Of a stretch of DNA of 64,000 nt, positions 21,145-31,700 are shown piece after piece. A program made the translations under genes and the position numbers. How positions within the stretch are numbered: the stretch's first letter is position 1; the number at the start of each line of letters is the position of its first letter. Location: NCBI GenBank assembly GCA_002900995.3, contig CM035310.1:3365367-3429366 (forward strand), given 5' to 3'. The DNA comes from Ganoderma boninense. Taxonomy: Eukaryota > Basidiomycota > Agaricomycetes > Polyporales > Polyporaceae. The notes under the pieces were generated by a model. That model searched no databases. It saw only the letters and a list, made by a program, of their open reading frames with translations, and was not told the origin of the DNA.

Positions 21145-22284
21145 ATGTCCGATTCACATGGACTAGAGAACCGTCCTCCTAAGCGCACTAGGCTCTCTAC
21201 AAATGAAGCAACTGAATCTCTGACAACTCCTACAGTCGCTTCAAGCTCTTCAGCCGACTCTCTCCAACGCCACCCGGAGATTTGGTTCGATGATGGCAAC
21301 ATCGTCCTTGTCGCTCAGGAGACAGTCTTCCGCATCTATCGCGGCCTTCTATCTGAACAGTCTACAGTGTTTTCCGACATGTTTGCATCCTCCACCTCCA
21401 ACCCCAGCGAGACCTTCAATGGGTGTCCGGCCGTCCACCTTTCCGATTCGCCGTCTGACCTGGCACACTTGCTCCGTGTCCTTCTTCCCACATCGCACAT
21501 ACAGTAAGCAATATATTGTCATTTTTGTGCTCACAAATCGTGTACAAATGCTCTCTCCGGCAGGTACCACACACCAAAGACAGGTCTCGCACAACGCACG
21601 TTCGACGAAGTCTCTGCCGTCATCCGCCTTGCGCACAAGTACGGCATCCAGCCAGTGCAAGACCAGGCACTAGCATACGTCAAAGAGCGCTGCTACCCGA
21701 GCGACTTTGACGCCTTCTCGTCCTCGATCCCAGAGCCCGAATCCCCGCTCCTCCCTGTCCACGCCATAGGTGCCGTCAACCTCGCTCGCCTCACCGACAC
21801 ACTCTCCATCCTCCCCCTTGCACTTTACTGGTGCGCGAGCCTCGACTCGAACACTCTGCTCAACGGCTGGACGCGTGGAGATGGCGCCATCGAGCGTCTC
21901 TCCGACGCAGACCTCCGGCGATGTCTCGACGGTCGTGTCGCACTCGCCCGGGAGCGGTTCTTTTTCGTCTCCTACCTGTTCGAAGACCTACACAGCCCAG
22001 ATTGCCAGAGCACCAACATCTGCGGAAGAAACTTGAGGTTCTTTGACATTGTCGCGACGCGGTCACGGAGCATCATTCAAGCCGAGGACGAGGATGGTGG
22101 GGTGCTGAGGGACTGGGAACCTCTTATCCGGTCGCTCTCCATCGGGGTCCAATCAGTGTGCGACCAATGCGTCGAGATGTTGTTGAGGAGGGCTCTGAGT
22201 GGGAGGAAGAGGGTGTGGAACCGCTTGCCGGCGATTTTTGGAATCGACGTCGAGGGCTGGGGGGAGCCTGATGTTCAGCTCTGA
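21145..22284 (+). CDS. BTB/POZ protein, array copy 9, intact
   Basis: Exons 21145-21503 and 21564-22284 (GTAAGC...CAG, phase 2), 359 residues. The ATG precedes MSDSHGLENRPPKRTRLS. The BTB part contains IWFDDGNIVLVAQETVF, IYRGLLSEQSTVFSDMF and CPAVHLSDSPSDL, then FDEVSAVIRLAHKYGIQPVQDQ. Then follow VNLARLTDTLSILPLALYWC, LLNGWTRGDGAIERLSDADLRRC, C-x5-C (CQSTNIC), CDQC, and GRKRVWNRLPAIFGIDVEGWG. There is no acidic tail. The sequence RHPEIWFDDGN is shared with the truncated copy at 27207, its likely nearest relative. Confidence 0.9.
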
Positions 22285-22716
22285 CGACGCTGATAACGAC
22301 GACGATGGCAGGCGACAAATATCCCCTCTGGAGCAAACATAAGCAGTAAGTTGACAAATTTTCAATATCGAGAGACGGATGCTGAAGGGCGTCATACACT
22401 TTCAGTCACTTGGCTGTCCCTAGCTGCTTCTGCCCGTACCTGCGACTCAGTCCGCGCAGCTCATATGTATCTGTATGCTCTCAAAGCCATATATTGCACA
22501 TCCTTGACATCACCTACCACCTCTTCGTACCGTCTTATCGATCGTAGACATCTCCTGTAGCACATTACATTTCTATCCTGATCTTTGCACCAGCGTCCTC
22601 TCGTCTTATCCGTACATGCCGACGAGCCGCCGGCCGCTGCTGTCTCCACCAAGACGACTCGGCTATGGTCTATCTTTACGGGTGATCATGAGACGCGTAT
22701 GCCGTATACTCCGACG
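22285..22716. other. Intergenic between converging BTB copies 9 and 10
   Basis: 3' flanks only. No gene seen. Confidence 0.5.
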
Positions 22717-23837
22717 TTAAGCAACCTCTACCACACCCGCACCGTCGGAATTCAGCCAGCCCTCGACAGCAATCCCGTACACCCCAGGCAGCGACTCCCA
22801 GATCCTCCCGCGCTCCGCCCGGTTCCGTTCCCGCAACACCTCCTTGCATTCCGCGCACGGACTCTGGACTTGCCGGAGGAGCGTCAACGTAGATGAAAAT
22901 TGACTTCTTCAGCCGCTCCTTGACCAAAGTGTTGGACCCGATGCGCTCGAGGGACGCAGCGCTGCCAGCGCAGCGTCCCTGCGTCGCGCATCTGCCTTGC
23001 GGCACCCGAGCGAACAGGCGGTGGATGAGCAGACAGTGCCCTTGCACGAGCGTGCTGCGTGCGTCGAAGCAGCGCTTCACGTCCACCATGCTGAGGTGCT
23101 CGACGGTGCCGTCTTCATGTGTCCAGCCGTCGAGGAGGGCGCCGCCGAGGATGGAGCACTGGTAGAGCGCGAATGGCAGGATGCACAGCGTGTCGGTGAG
23201 GCGCGCGAGGTTCACAGCGCCGATGCACTGTGGACCTTGGTTCAAGATTTGCTGGTTCGGAGGGGGGGAGGACATCTAGATCTCTCATCAAGGGGTACTC
23301 CTGGAGGGCGCAGATCACTTGGTCCTGGACGGACTGGGTGTGGTAGTACTTGACTGCACGATACGGACCACGGCCGCGGAAACCTCGTCGAACGGGCGAA
23401 TAGCTTGTAGTTTGGCAGTCGGAGAGCTGGAAACAAGTCAAGTTATGAGGGTTATGTACTTGAAAGAAGAGCTGAGCCACTCACCGGATGGGAGACTTTG
23501 GTAGCAGGATGCGGAGTAGGTGAGCCAGGTCAACGTGAGAGTCGGTGAGATACGCAACCGGGCATCCGTTAAGCATCCCGTCAGCTTGAGAGCCTGCTGC
23601 AGCGAACATGTCTGCGAAGGCGGTCGATTGTGCTGCTAGAAGCCTGCTAAAGATGCGGAAGCCGGTGTTCCGAGCGACGAGGATGATGTGTCCATCGTCG
23701 AACCAAAGCTTGGGATGGTGTACGAGATTTGAAAGAGAGAGGGTAGAGGCGAGGATGCAGAGACAAAGCGCCCTCTGCCTCTTCCTGTGAGAGTTCGTGC
23801 GTTTCAGAGGACAGGAGGCCGCGTCCTCAGTGGACAT
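22717..23837 (-). pseudogene. BTB array copy 10, pseudogene
   Basis: Exon 1 is open on the complement (start at the ATG at 23837 or 23843; LWFDDGHIILVARNTGF, then IFSRLLAAQSTAFADMF where others have RGLL). The intron 23484-23427 (GTGAGT...CAG) is normal. Exon 2 begins SPTAKLQAIRPFDEVSAAVV, shifts to a frame reading YYHTQSVQDQV and LQEYPLMRDLDVL, and shifts again to CIGAVNLARLTDTLCILP and LLDGWTHEDGTVEHLS, with C-x5-C (CATQGRC). It shifts once more to CAECKEVLRERNRAE, ending GIAVEGW and a TAA at 22717-22719. At least three frameshifts. It is close to copy 11 in sequence (SPTA/YPTA start, VKRCFDAR) and lies directly downstream of it on the same strand. Confidence 0.75.
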
Positions 23838-23890
23838 GGCCATCGTGGAGGGAAGACAATTTCTCCCATTTCCATTCGGCGGTTCCGACT

Positions 23891-23910
23891 CGTGATAACG
23901 CGTGATGTCT
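23891..23910 (-). promoter_or_regulatory. GTGA-type element before copy 10
   Basis: The plus strand reads CGTGATAACGCGTGAT here, 55-70 bp before the ATG on the complement. It resembles the CGTGACATAACG block of copy 4. Confidence 0.3.
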
Positions 23911-24242
23911 ACCGCAGCACACAGGGAGCGCTTTGCCAGCATCAGGCCGAAAGACCTGCTGTCGTGTACCAACTAGTGCAAGATAGTGCAGGCCCTCGGA
24001 AAAGAAATATAGACAAGCACAACGAAGGAGACGAAGTGAAACATTATCAAGCCTAGCCCAAGATAACCGATGCCACAGTATTAGTAGGAAAGTGATACAG
24101 AGCTTCCGAGACAGAAAGGCGGGCCAAGGGAAAGAGAGCGAACCGACCAATTAAGTGGGAAGAAGGACTGGGTATGGTTTACAAACGCATTCAAATACCG
24201 TAGACTGACGACGGAAACCACGTCCATGCGACGCAGGGGACG

Positions 24243-25331
24243 TCAAGCAGGCGCCACCGCACCTGCATTGTTGGATTTCGTCCATCCCTCGACAGCGACG
24301 TCGAATACGTGCGGCAGAGAGTCCCATGTGCGCTGGCGCTCCACCTTGTTGCGGTCGTACAACACCTGCTTGCACCCTTCGCAGAGACCCTGAGTGGCCC
24401 GTATCGCGGGCGACCAGTCAAAGAGTGCGGGCTTCTTCACCAAATCGTCCTTCTTCACGACGTTTCGCGAGATGGCGTCGAGCTGGGCTGCGCAGGCCCC
24501 TAGAGCCGTACACTTGTCGAAGGGGACTTTGTCGAAGAGGCGCGATAGGGAAAGAAAATGCTCCTGGGCGAGGGTAAGACGTGCGTCGAAGCAGCGCTTG
24601 ACGTCTGCGGTGCATAGGTGCTCGATGGTGCCATCACCGCGCTTCCAGCCGTCAAGGAGGCTGCCTCCAAGTTGGCTGCACTGGAGAAGCGCCACGGGCA
24701 GAATCTGCGGGGTGTCGGTGAGGCGGGCGAGGTTCACAGCGCCGATGTACTGTGCGCCTTGGACCGAGATCTGCTGTTTTGGAGGGGTGGAAAAGACGGC
24801 GAGGTCGGTGGTGAAGGGGTATTCTTGTAGGGCGCGGAGTGCTTGATCCTGGACGGATTGGATGTGATACTTGTGTGCGAGGCGCACGACGGCTGAGACC
24901 TCGTCGAATGAACGGATGACTGCAGAATTGGCAGTAGGGTAGCTAGCAGATAAGGATGTCAGTGCAAGGCGCAGGGAGACCATTCAATCAACGGCGCACC
25001 ATAAGGGAGATGCTGGCAGGAGAATGCGTAGTAGGTGCGCCAGATCGAGGGGAGAGTCGGTGAGGTGCACGACCGGGCATCCATCAAGAGTTTCATCCTC
25101 CTGGGAGCCAGCGGAGGCAAACATGTCAGCGAAGACGGTGGATTGCACCGCTAAGAGGCCGCGGAAGATGCGGAAGCCTGTTAGTCGACCGATGAGGACA
25201 ATATTGCCATCGTCGAACCAGAACTCGGAGTGGCGCTTGAGATTGTTGAGAGAGAAAGGAACGAATGCATCTTGCTCTGTGGACGGTCTCGCACGCTTCG
25301 CAGGACGCGTGTTTGGGTCGATGGCGGACAT
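24243..25331 (-). CDS. BTB/POZ protein, array copy 11, intact
   Basis: Complement: exon 1 25331-25000, intron 24999-24943 (GTGCGC...TAG), exon 2 24942-24243, in frame, 343 residues. The start lies in the ATGTCCGC context before PAKRARPSTE. The BTB part contains FWFDDGNIVLIGRLTGF, IFRGLLAVQSTVFADMF and CPVVHLTDSPLDL, then FDEVSAVVRLAHKYHIQSVQDQ. Then follow VNLARLTDTPQILPVALLQC, LLDGWKRGDGTIEHL, VKRCFDAR, C-x5-C (CTALGAC), CEGC, and KVERQRTWDSLPHVFDVAVEGW. It shares the odd donor with copy 8 and many residues with pseudogene copy 10. There is no acidic tail. Confidence 0.88.
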
Positions 25332-25386
25332 GGTCGTGGGTGAGAGCAAAGCTGCTCTCGTCGTCATCGCCCCGATCAAGTTCGGG

Positions 25387-25399
25387 CGCGCCGTCACAA
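25387..25399 (-). promoter_or_regulatory. TTGTGACGGCGCG element before copy 11
   Basis: The complement reads TTGTGACGGCGCG about 60 bp before the ATG. This is the same as before copy 7 except for one base. Confidence 0.4.
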
Positions 25400-25517
25400 G
25401 CACGTGAGATATTGATATGGATTCCCACAAGCGTGACATTGACAATGCCATAGCGGACGACACAAACTTAAGACATCTGTAGTCGTACCGATCCTCTCCG
25501 AAATGTCATCCTCATCT

Positions 25518-25546
25518 TCCTCCTCCTCCTCCTCCTCCTCCTCCTC
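25518..25546. repeat. (TCC)n microsatellite
   Basis: About nine and a half perfect TCC units, flanked by imperfect TCATCTTCC. Confidence 0.9.
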
Positions 25547-26168
25547 TGCTCAACTCTCGAATTGCGATGGCCGGGCCGAATCCTCCCTCACTTACTCGCG
25601 ATACGGAGACTGCATGCCTCTCCCGTGAACTGGATAAGAGCCTTCTCCACTCCGTGCCTTGGGCCCCCGCCCCCTCTTCCCTCTCTATCTAGTGAGAGTC
25701 CATAGTATCGCACCACCCGACCGTCTCCCCACATTGGTCGCTCAGCTCTGAACGTGAATCCCTCCATATTGTTTGAATGGGACTAGCAACATCAGCAAAA
25801 GTGCAAAACGCTCGGGCAAGATTGGGGCAATCGGGGCAGGGACCCCAAATTGGTACAGACTGGGTTTCGAATACAAGTGAAGCCGATTGAGCCAGATCGG
25901 AAGTCAACAATTGCATCGACTGGACAGATCCTGTTCTTACACCCCTCCTTGCGCGGCGGTGTAGGTCTCCTTCACTGAATGCATCGCACTAGGCTCATAA
26001 ACCACCATATCTCAGCTTTTGCGGGGCCAGCTTAGTTGTATGTTGACAATTCAGCGAGTATTAGACAACCGGAACGGACGACGACAGGGGGCGCGGTTTG
26101 GCGCGAAGGAAGCCTAATCTGGACGGTCCCGATTTAGCCCCGACGTCTCAACACATGCCAAACCCCCC

Positions 26169-26275
26169 ATAAAATCTGGTCGCTCTCCCCCGGTTTCCTT
26201 CCCCTCCAACCACCATCCATCTCTGATTTGGTCGCCTTCTTGCTGTCCTCTTCATGGTATAGCCCTCTACAATGG
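26169..26275 (+). promoter_or_regulatory. Promoter-like TATA and CT-rich stretch without a clear gene
   Basis: CATAAAATC at 26169-26177 is followed by about 80 bp of pyrimidine-rich sequence and then ACAATG directly before GTACGT. That is the pattern of a fungal core promoter with a start codon at the end of a tiny first exon. The following 500 bp contain further ATG/GT sites, but no product I can recognise. Confidence 0.25.
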
Positions 26276-27206
26276 TACGTGGTGTTCCAAGTCGCTGCGC
26301 ATGGGCTTCCCTTTGGGCTTCAAGCACACGGCGAGGTAGATTCGCTGCCCGAAATGGATTCTATGTGGGTATATGCGCCTATATGCAGTCCCGGAACGCA
26401 GAGATGAGTGGTGCGTTGGTTTTTCATCCTATGGAGTGCTGTGGGTGGGATAACAGGTGCGTCGGAGTCTCAGTTCAGAACTCGCTCACCCCGCGTTGGC
26501 AGCCAGAGCCGTTATGCTTCCCCCACATGTGAGTCCTCCTTCTGTCCTCACACCTTCTCCGCAAATTTGGCTCCTTGCACTCTGCCTCCGAAATCTCCCT
26601 CTGCGCTTCTTCGCCCGTCCTCTTACTCGTCTTTAATGGTCTCTTTTTTCCTCCTTCGCCTTTCGGAGTACGTATGTCGTACTTATCTTCTCCTCGTTAC
26701 GGACTTTGACGCGAGCTTCCGTACTGCGTGTTCCCATGACCTGATTGTCGTAGTTAAACCTAATATATTTGGTGTCTGACATTCGAATTCCGAGCGATGC
26801 CTGCACAAGATGAACCTAGATTTCTCCAAGCATATGCAATTCGCCCGGATTGACCGGCTTCAAGGACGTTTGCCACAATGCGACAGAGCGCGCGTGCCAA
26901 TCGGCTTCGATCGGGTCAGTCCTGCTCAAGCTCGTACAATCACACTTTTCTGGCGCTCTTGGGCTTGAGCAGGATTTGATGTAACTCAAGGGGTTTGCAA
27001 TGCAAAATTGGGTCTCTCGAATTAACTCGGCTACAGTGTATTTGAGCCCACTGAAGCCCCTACGTTCTGCACTTTTGCTGATGAACACGTGTTTACGATA
27101 TTACGTGAATGCTGCCGCACCATGAGCACGAGGGTCGCGTGCGACAACCTCACCTCCAGCCCACAGCTAGAATCAACTTAGTCGCACTCGTTTCTGACCC
27201 CCGAGA

Positions 27207-27347
27207 ATGTCTGGCATGATCTCGGCCACTCATGACATCGCACAACACAGGCAGGACCTAGGAGATGACCCAGCTGGCTCTTCGATGTCCGTTTCCACTG
27301 AGTTCGCCTCCGATCTCCAACGCCACCCCGAAATCTGGTTCGACGAT
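27207..27347 (+). CDS. BTB array copy 12, 5' end only, cut by assembly gap
   Basis: An ATG opens MSGMISATHDIAQ and runs to LQRHPEIWFDD, the start of the BTB domain, identical in its last ten residues to copy 9. The 100-N run then begins. Sequence after the gap shows no BTB continuation, so the rest is either in the unsequenced gap or lost. The N-terminus lacks the basic KR motif. Confidence 0.6.
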
Positions 27348-27447
27348 NNNNNNNNNNNNNNNNNNNNNNNNNNNNNNNNNNNNNNNNNNNNNNNNNNNNN
27401 NNNNNNNNNNNNNNNNNNNNNNNNNNNNNNNNNNNNNNNNNNNNNNN
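27348..27447. other. Assembly gap (100 N)
   Basis: Exactly 100 N, the usual placeholder for a gap of unknown length. Confidence 0.99.
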
Positions 27448-27650
27448 GACACGTCACTCTGTAGCCTCCGTCAGCAATCCATCATGATCAGCTCGTACTC
27501 AGGTTATTAAGTATGCGCGAGACCCTTCCCGTTCAGTGCGCGTTGACGCAGCTGGGTGAGTGTAAAATTGAAACTTTAAAGCTTGAACGTTTGGACCGCC
27601 GATCAAATTAACTGTCGCTAACCTCCTCCTGGTATGTAGCGCCTATAGCG

Positions 27651-27660
27651 ACATATATAC
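27651..27660 (+). promoter_or_regulatory. TATA-like box of the membrane protein gene at 27833
   Basis: ACATATATAC, about 175 bp before the ATG. Position plausible, no other support. Confidence 0.3.
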
Positions 27661-27832
27661 CCCCTTGGCTGAGGAGTCAGGATCCACGACGCGTACCTAC
27701 TACCTCGTTGTGCAACCTCTGGGTCCACTCCCTACCATCCTCCTTCGACCTCGTTCCTAATTGCTGACTTAGAACTACTAGGACTCGGACTGGGCAAGGT
27801 GTTCAACTCGAAGCGCGTACTCGGACTCGGAG

Positions 27833-29714
27833 ATGCTAGATCAATGGTCGGCCCTCGCGGCAGCGTCGAACATCACTGGCAGCGATGCAGATGCAGCAGA
27901 TACAGGCGGCAGCTCGGTCCCGCTCCAGTACCTCCTCGGGCCCGTCCTCGTGGGCATCCTCCTCAACTGCTTCGTGTACGGCGTCGTGTTCCTGCACTAC
28001 GTCCAGTACATGCTCGGGTTCAACCGCGACCCGTGGAGCATCAGGTGCGCATGCGTGTTCTCCGCCGTGAGTCCGGAGTCCAGGCTCCAACTCGAAGATG
28101 CTGATGAATGTCCATTGATACAAAGGGCGATGGTGAACTGGTGCTTCCTCGTGGACAGTGCGCACTCCGTCGCGGCGCTGTGGCTCCTGTGGGACATCTC
28201 CGTCAGGCACTTCGCGGACACGGCGTTCGTCTCGCTGACGACTTGGCCGGTCGCTTCCATCCCGCTATTCATCGGTGCGTATCGTATATCATCTCACTGT
28301 CGAATCGACGTGGTCTCATGGGCACGGTATCTTTTCTAGCGCTGTAAGCTACACCGAATATCGTAGCATGCTCGTGGATATCATCTGACTGTTCTTTTTA
28401 TACGAAGGACCGCGGCGCCGATCCAGCATCTCTTCGCATGGCGCATCAAGCAGTTCACACACGGATGGCCGCTCTTCGTCTTCCTTTCCGTCCTGTCGAT
28501 CGTGTCGGCGGGTCTCGGGGTCACCACCGCGGTCAAAGGCTTGAGAAAGGAGCAGTAGGCCTCGCCGCCTTCCCTTGCGCTTCGAACAGATGCTCATGTC
28601 TTTCTCTCACTCTCCGTACTGTGGCGGTAGCGGACTGCCCATAGGTTCACTCATTCCGACCACGGACGCGTGGCTCGCGCTCGGGATGACATGCGATGCC
28701 ATCCTTGCGTACGTCGCCGTGACCCCTTCCGACCACTGTCTTTCTCCCGGTGCTGACGTTCGGACCCTGAAGCATCATCCTCTACATGCACCTGATGAAG
28801 AGCAAGACGGGCTTTCGGAGTGCGTAATGGGTCCCCTGTTCGGTCAGCGCCGGCGTGTAGCTGATTGAGAAGATACCCACAGATACGGACACGGTGATCG
28901 GCCGCCTGACGCGTTCGTCTGTCGAGACGACTGCCCTCTCCGCGCTATTTTGTGTATGTGCCTCAGCTCTCCCCGTTTACAATGCATTATATGCTGACGA
29001 TCATTGATGGCTTTTAGGTGTTGTATCTGCTAACCATGGCGAGTACCATCCCGAATCTCACGCGTTAACGCCGCGTTTCTAACCTCTCGCGGCAGAGCAT
29101 CGTCCCGGAAACCAACTTCCACATCATATTCTCCATGGTACGTCTCGGCTTCGTCGTCATACTGTCCCGTGGCTGACGGCAGTGGTGCAGCCTCTCGGCC
29201 GAATATACACGTAAGTCCTGCGCCCTGACCATCGCCGTCCGGACGCTGCTAACACTCCCTTGTGGATTGTTGTAGCGGCACTCTTCTCTCGGTACGTCTC
29301 ATGCCACTGTCTGCCCATCCCTGCCGTCTGACAACTCACGGCAGACCCTTAACTCTCGCACCACCCTGCGCGAGGAGCTCTACTCTGGCGCATCCATGGT
29401 ACGCCATACATTTCTTTCGCATCCCGCGTTCACAATGGTCCTGAAAATTGATCCTCCGGACTTACCTCCGTTCGTGGCATACGCAGGTGGGAGAACGCCT
29501 CGCCGAGCGCATGCGCCGCATTCCGAAGGAGATCGGGGTTGCAGTGGAGCAGGACGTCCAGATGGACCCGCTCGGCGGCGTCGACCTCAAACACGCCCAT
29601 CACGACGACGCTTCGCACGGCGTCGGCCTCGACTCGGAAGCGGACTACTCGAGCCAGACTCAGACTCGCGACCGCAAGGTGCCTGCGGGCGACCTGGAGT
29701 TCCAGGCGGTGTGA
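27833..29714 (+). CDS. DUF6534-like multi-pass membrane protein, about ten exons
   Basis: Starts MLDQWSALAAASN. The first membrane span is YLLGPVLVGILLNCFVYGVVF, then LHYVQYMLGFNRDPW. After an in-frame 81-bp intron (28045-28125) comes FLVDSAHSVAALWLLWDISV, then HLFAWRIKQFTHGWPLFVFLS in the third exon. Further exons give DAWLALGMTCDAILA, IILYMHLMKSKTGFR and TDTVIGRLTRSSVETTALSALFC, then VLYLLTMA, FHIIFSMPLGRIYTGTLLSTLNSR, and a C-tail GERLAERMRR...DLEFQAV. The order of spans, the KSKTGFR...TD loop and the TLLSTLNSR end match the DUF6534 family of Agaricomycetes, as I remember it. Function is unknown. Two exons are tiny (29191-29210 and 29276-29291). Two junctions (28274/28408 and near 29063) do not join in frame with canonical sites, so the exact model is uncertain. 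Confidence 0.72.
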
Positions 29715-29917
29715 GAAGCGGGGTCTAGGGCGTGTGGGGCCCGGGGGAATGCATGTAGGATAGATACAGCATCTTCGTCTTTCTAATCGTTTTGGAGTAC
29801 ATTCCATTGATATATACAGGATTTTCGCCGTCATTTTAGAGCACACTGGACTAGTGCAAGCTTGTCACCGACACTGAAACGAGTTATAACGAGTCATGTT
29901 GTGGAGAAGACGACGGG

Positions 29918-30240
29918 ATGGCGTCCAGCGGAGGATCGCATAGGACGCCTTTCGGGTCGCGTAGATGGATCCTATACAGAGACTGCGTAAGAGCAGCAGG
30001 GAGTGCCGCGCGGGGGCTGCGCAAGGTGGAGGACGCGATGCTGCGCGAGGAGTTTGGGAAGAGCGGCGACGTGCTGGACAGTGAGGATCGGGCCCTCGAG
30101 CAGAGAGTGACTGCCTTGGGGGTGTGCGCGGGCTGTCGAGGAACGCTGATGAGTCTGAGGGACGGGATGTAGCGGGATGTGTGCAGACGGTTGCCGAAGC
30201 TTTGCGGATTGATTGGAGAGATGGTTTTCGGATACCGATG
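29918..30240 (+). pseudogene. Possible C-terminal relic of a BTB array gene
   Basis: The frame from 29918 ends VCAGCRGTLMSLRDGM at a stop. Reading on in the same frame gives RDVCRRLPKLCGLIG. This matches the C-terminal CxxC, R-rich, LP..FGI signature of the BTB family in order and spacing. No BTB domain lies upstream, only the end of the membrane-protein gene. A short match like this could be chance. Confidence 0.4.
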
Positions 30241-30399
30241 AGGACGAGGATGAGGACGAGCAGGATTCGAATTTGAGGCAGCAATTTACTTTATTATGTG
30301 AGTGCATTTTCTTGTTGGTTGCCCGGGAGCAGCAGTCGTTTGTGAACGAATTTTTCGCTGAAGTGAGTCCTGCGCCGTGAGGCGTAAGGCAAAATTCGA

Positions 30400-31700
30400 A
30401 CTACTAAACAAACACCATAAGGTAGACACAATTTTGTCTTGGAGAAGTTGGAGTTCGCGGTGTGCCCTACTGCAATTCCTGCTCATGAGATCTGAAACCC
30501 GATCTCGTACATCGGTGGCGAGGGTCTTGATGCACGGGATGTAGCCCGCGTCGCCGTCGCCGTCGTCGGGCATGGCACGGAAGGACGCTGATGCTAGTTT
30601 CGGGGCCTCGAGTGCGGTGAAAAGATCAGTGAGCGAGACACAGCTTCCGCTGATCGAGATGAGAAGGAAGTTAGGTGCGTAAATTTAGGTAGGGGCCTGC
30701 GAAAGCTCCGCTTCGCTAGACGTGGCGTACGCGGCTCGCAAGGACCTCATTCGGGGCATAGTGGCCAGCTTCAAGAACCACGCGAGCGAGATGGTGGCAA
30801 CGAGGCTCCAGTTTGTGAGGTGCGTGAAAGACGGGATGACGGCCAGATGCTCTACCCCGAGGGGTCCCCACGACGCGTCGACACGACGGTAGTCAAGCCG
30901 CAGGGAGAATGCTTGCAGCTGAGCGAGGAAACTGTGGTCAAATGGGTCATGTGTGTCGGTATCATCTACGGAGTGAGGGAAATTGAGGATGGCAGAACGG
31001 AGCTGAGGAGTGAGCAGTGGGAAGTACAAAGAATCCGAATAGCACGATGGGGACCACCAGAGTCTGCAGAGAAGGGAAGATGGACTTGCCGCCGTTGTAG
31101 TCGACAAGGGCCAGGATGAGCTGCTTGCGCTTGTCTTTTATACCAAAGGCCGTGATATGGAGCTTGTGGACGAACTGCGCATACCACATGAAACGTGCCC
31201 ACTGAACGGGATCCTCGTAGGTCTTCTCAGACAGCACCTAAAAGTATACAGCATCCCCTACACCGAGTGCTAGAGATCAACAAAGCAAGAAAGAGGACTA
31301 CTCACGATATCGAAGACCTCTAACGCGAACGTCTCCTTGAAGGTCGAGCGCATGGATGTTCAAGCTAACGCAGCGGCCGGGGTGACAACACGTCTCTCCA
31401 CAGCGCGCGAGATACAACAACTCACTATAGGAGACCACTGTGTGAAGCCTTAGGTTCCCTTTTAGTGGTGATCGGACGGTTGGGCTCGCATACGTGGCAC
31501 ATAACGTCATGCGTGGTCAGCGCAACAACTGCCGCTTCCGAGGATCGCGAAGAAAGATTCGACAGTTCCTGAAAGATGTTCAGCATACACAATACATTCC
31601 TAGACATAAAAAGGTCGCACTTACACTCGAGAGTAAATGGGAGGTGAAAAGGGCGGCAATGAACTTCGGGACAACGTCCAGGGGCCATTGAAAAGTTCCG
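30400..31700 (-). pseudogene. F-box family pseudogene, related to the gene at 41241-43058
   Basis: On the complement, VLSEKTYEDPVQWARFMWYAQ (31237 down), then KRKQLILALVDYNGGKSIF and FPSLQ, match VLSQRTYADPAQWARF and the following exon of the intact F-box gene. The frame then shifts near 31070 into SCYSDSLYFPLLTPQL, FLAQLQAFSLRL, VDASWGPLG and LATMPRMRSL. After a stop near 30685 the match continues with APNFLLISISGS and LTDLFTALEAPKL, to about YIPCIKTLATD near 30520. Upstream, LFDI/GTGAGT and a degenerate LWRDVL stretch (31300-31420) mark the end of the F-box exon. The last third of the protein is missing. Stops and a frameshift rule out function. Confidence 0.65.

Larger units (their letters stand above)
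25332..27206. other. Intergenic, 1.9 kb, with microsatellite and an orphan promoter-like stretch
   Basis: Apart from the copy 11 promoter, the (TCC)n repeat and the pyrimidine-rich stretch listed separately, I see no gene with a recognisable product. Confidence 0.45.

Noticed and set aside
25518..25546. TCC tract considered as a CRISPR or regulatory repeat
   Set aside because: Simple trinucleotide microsatellite without spacers, and the organism is a fungus.
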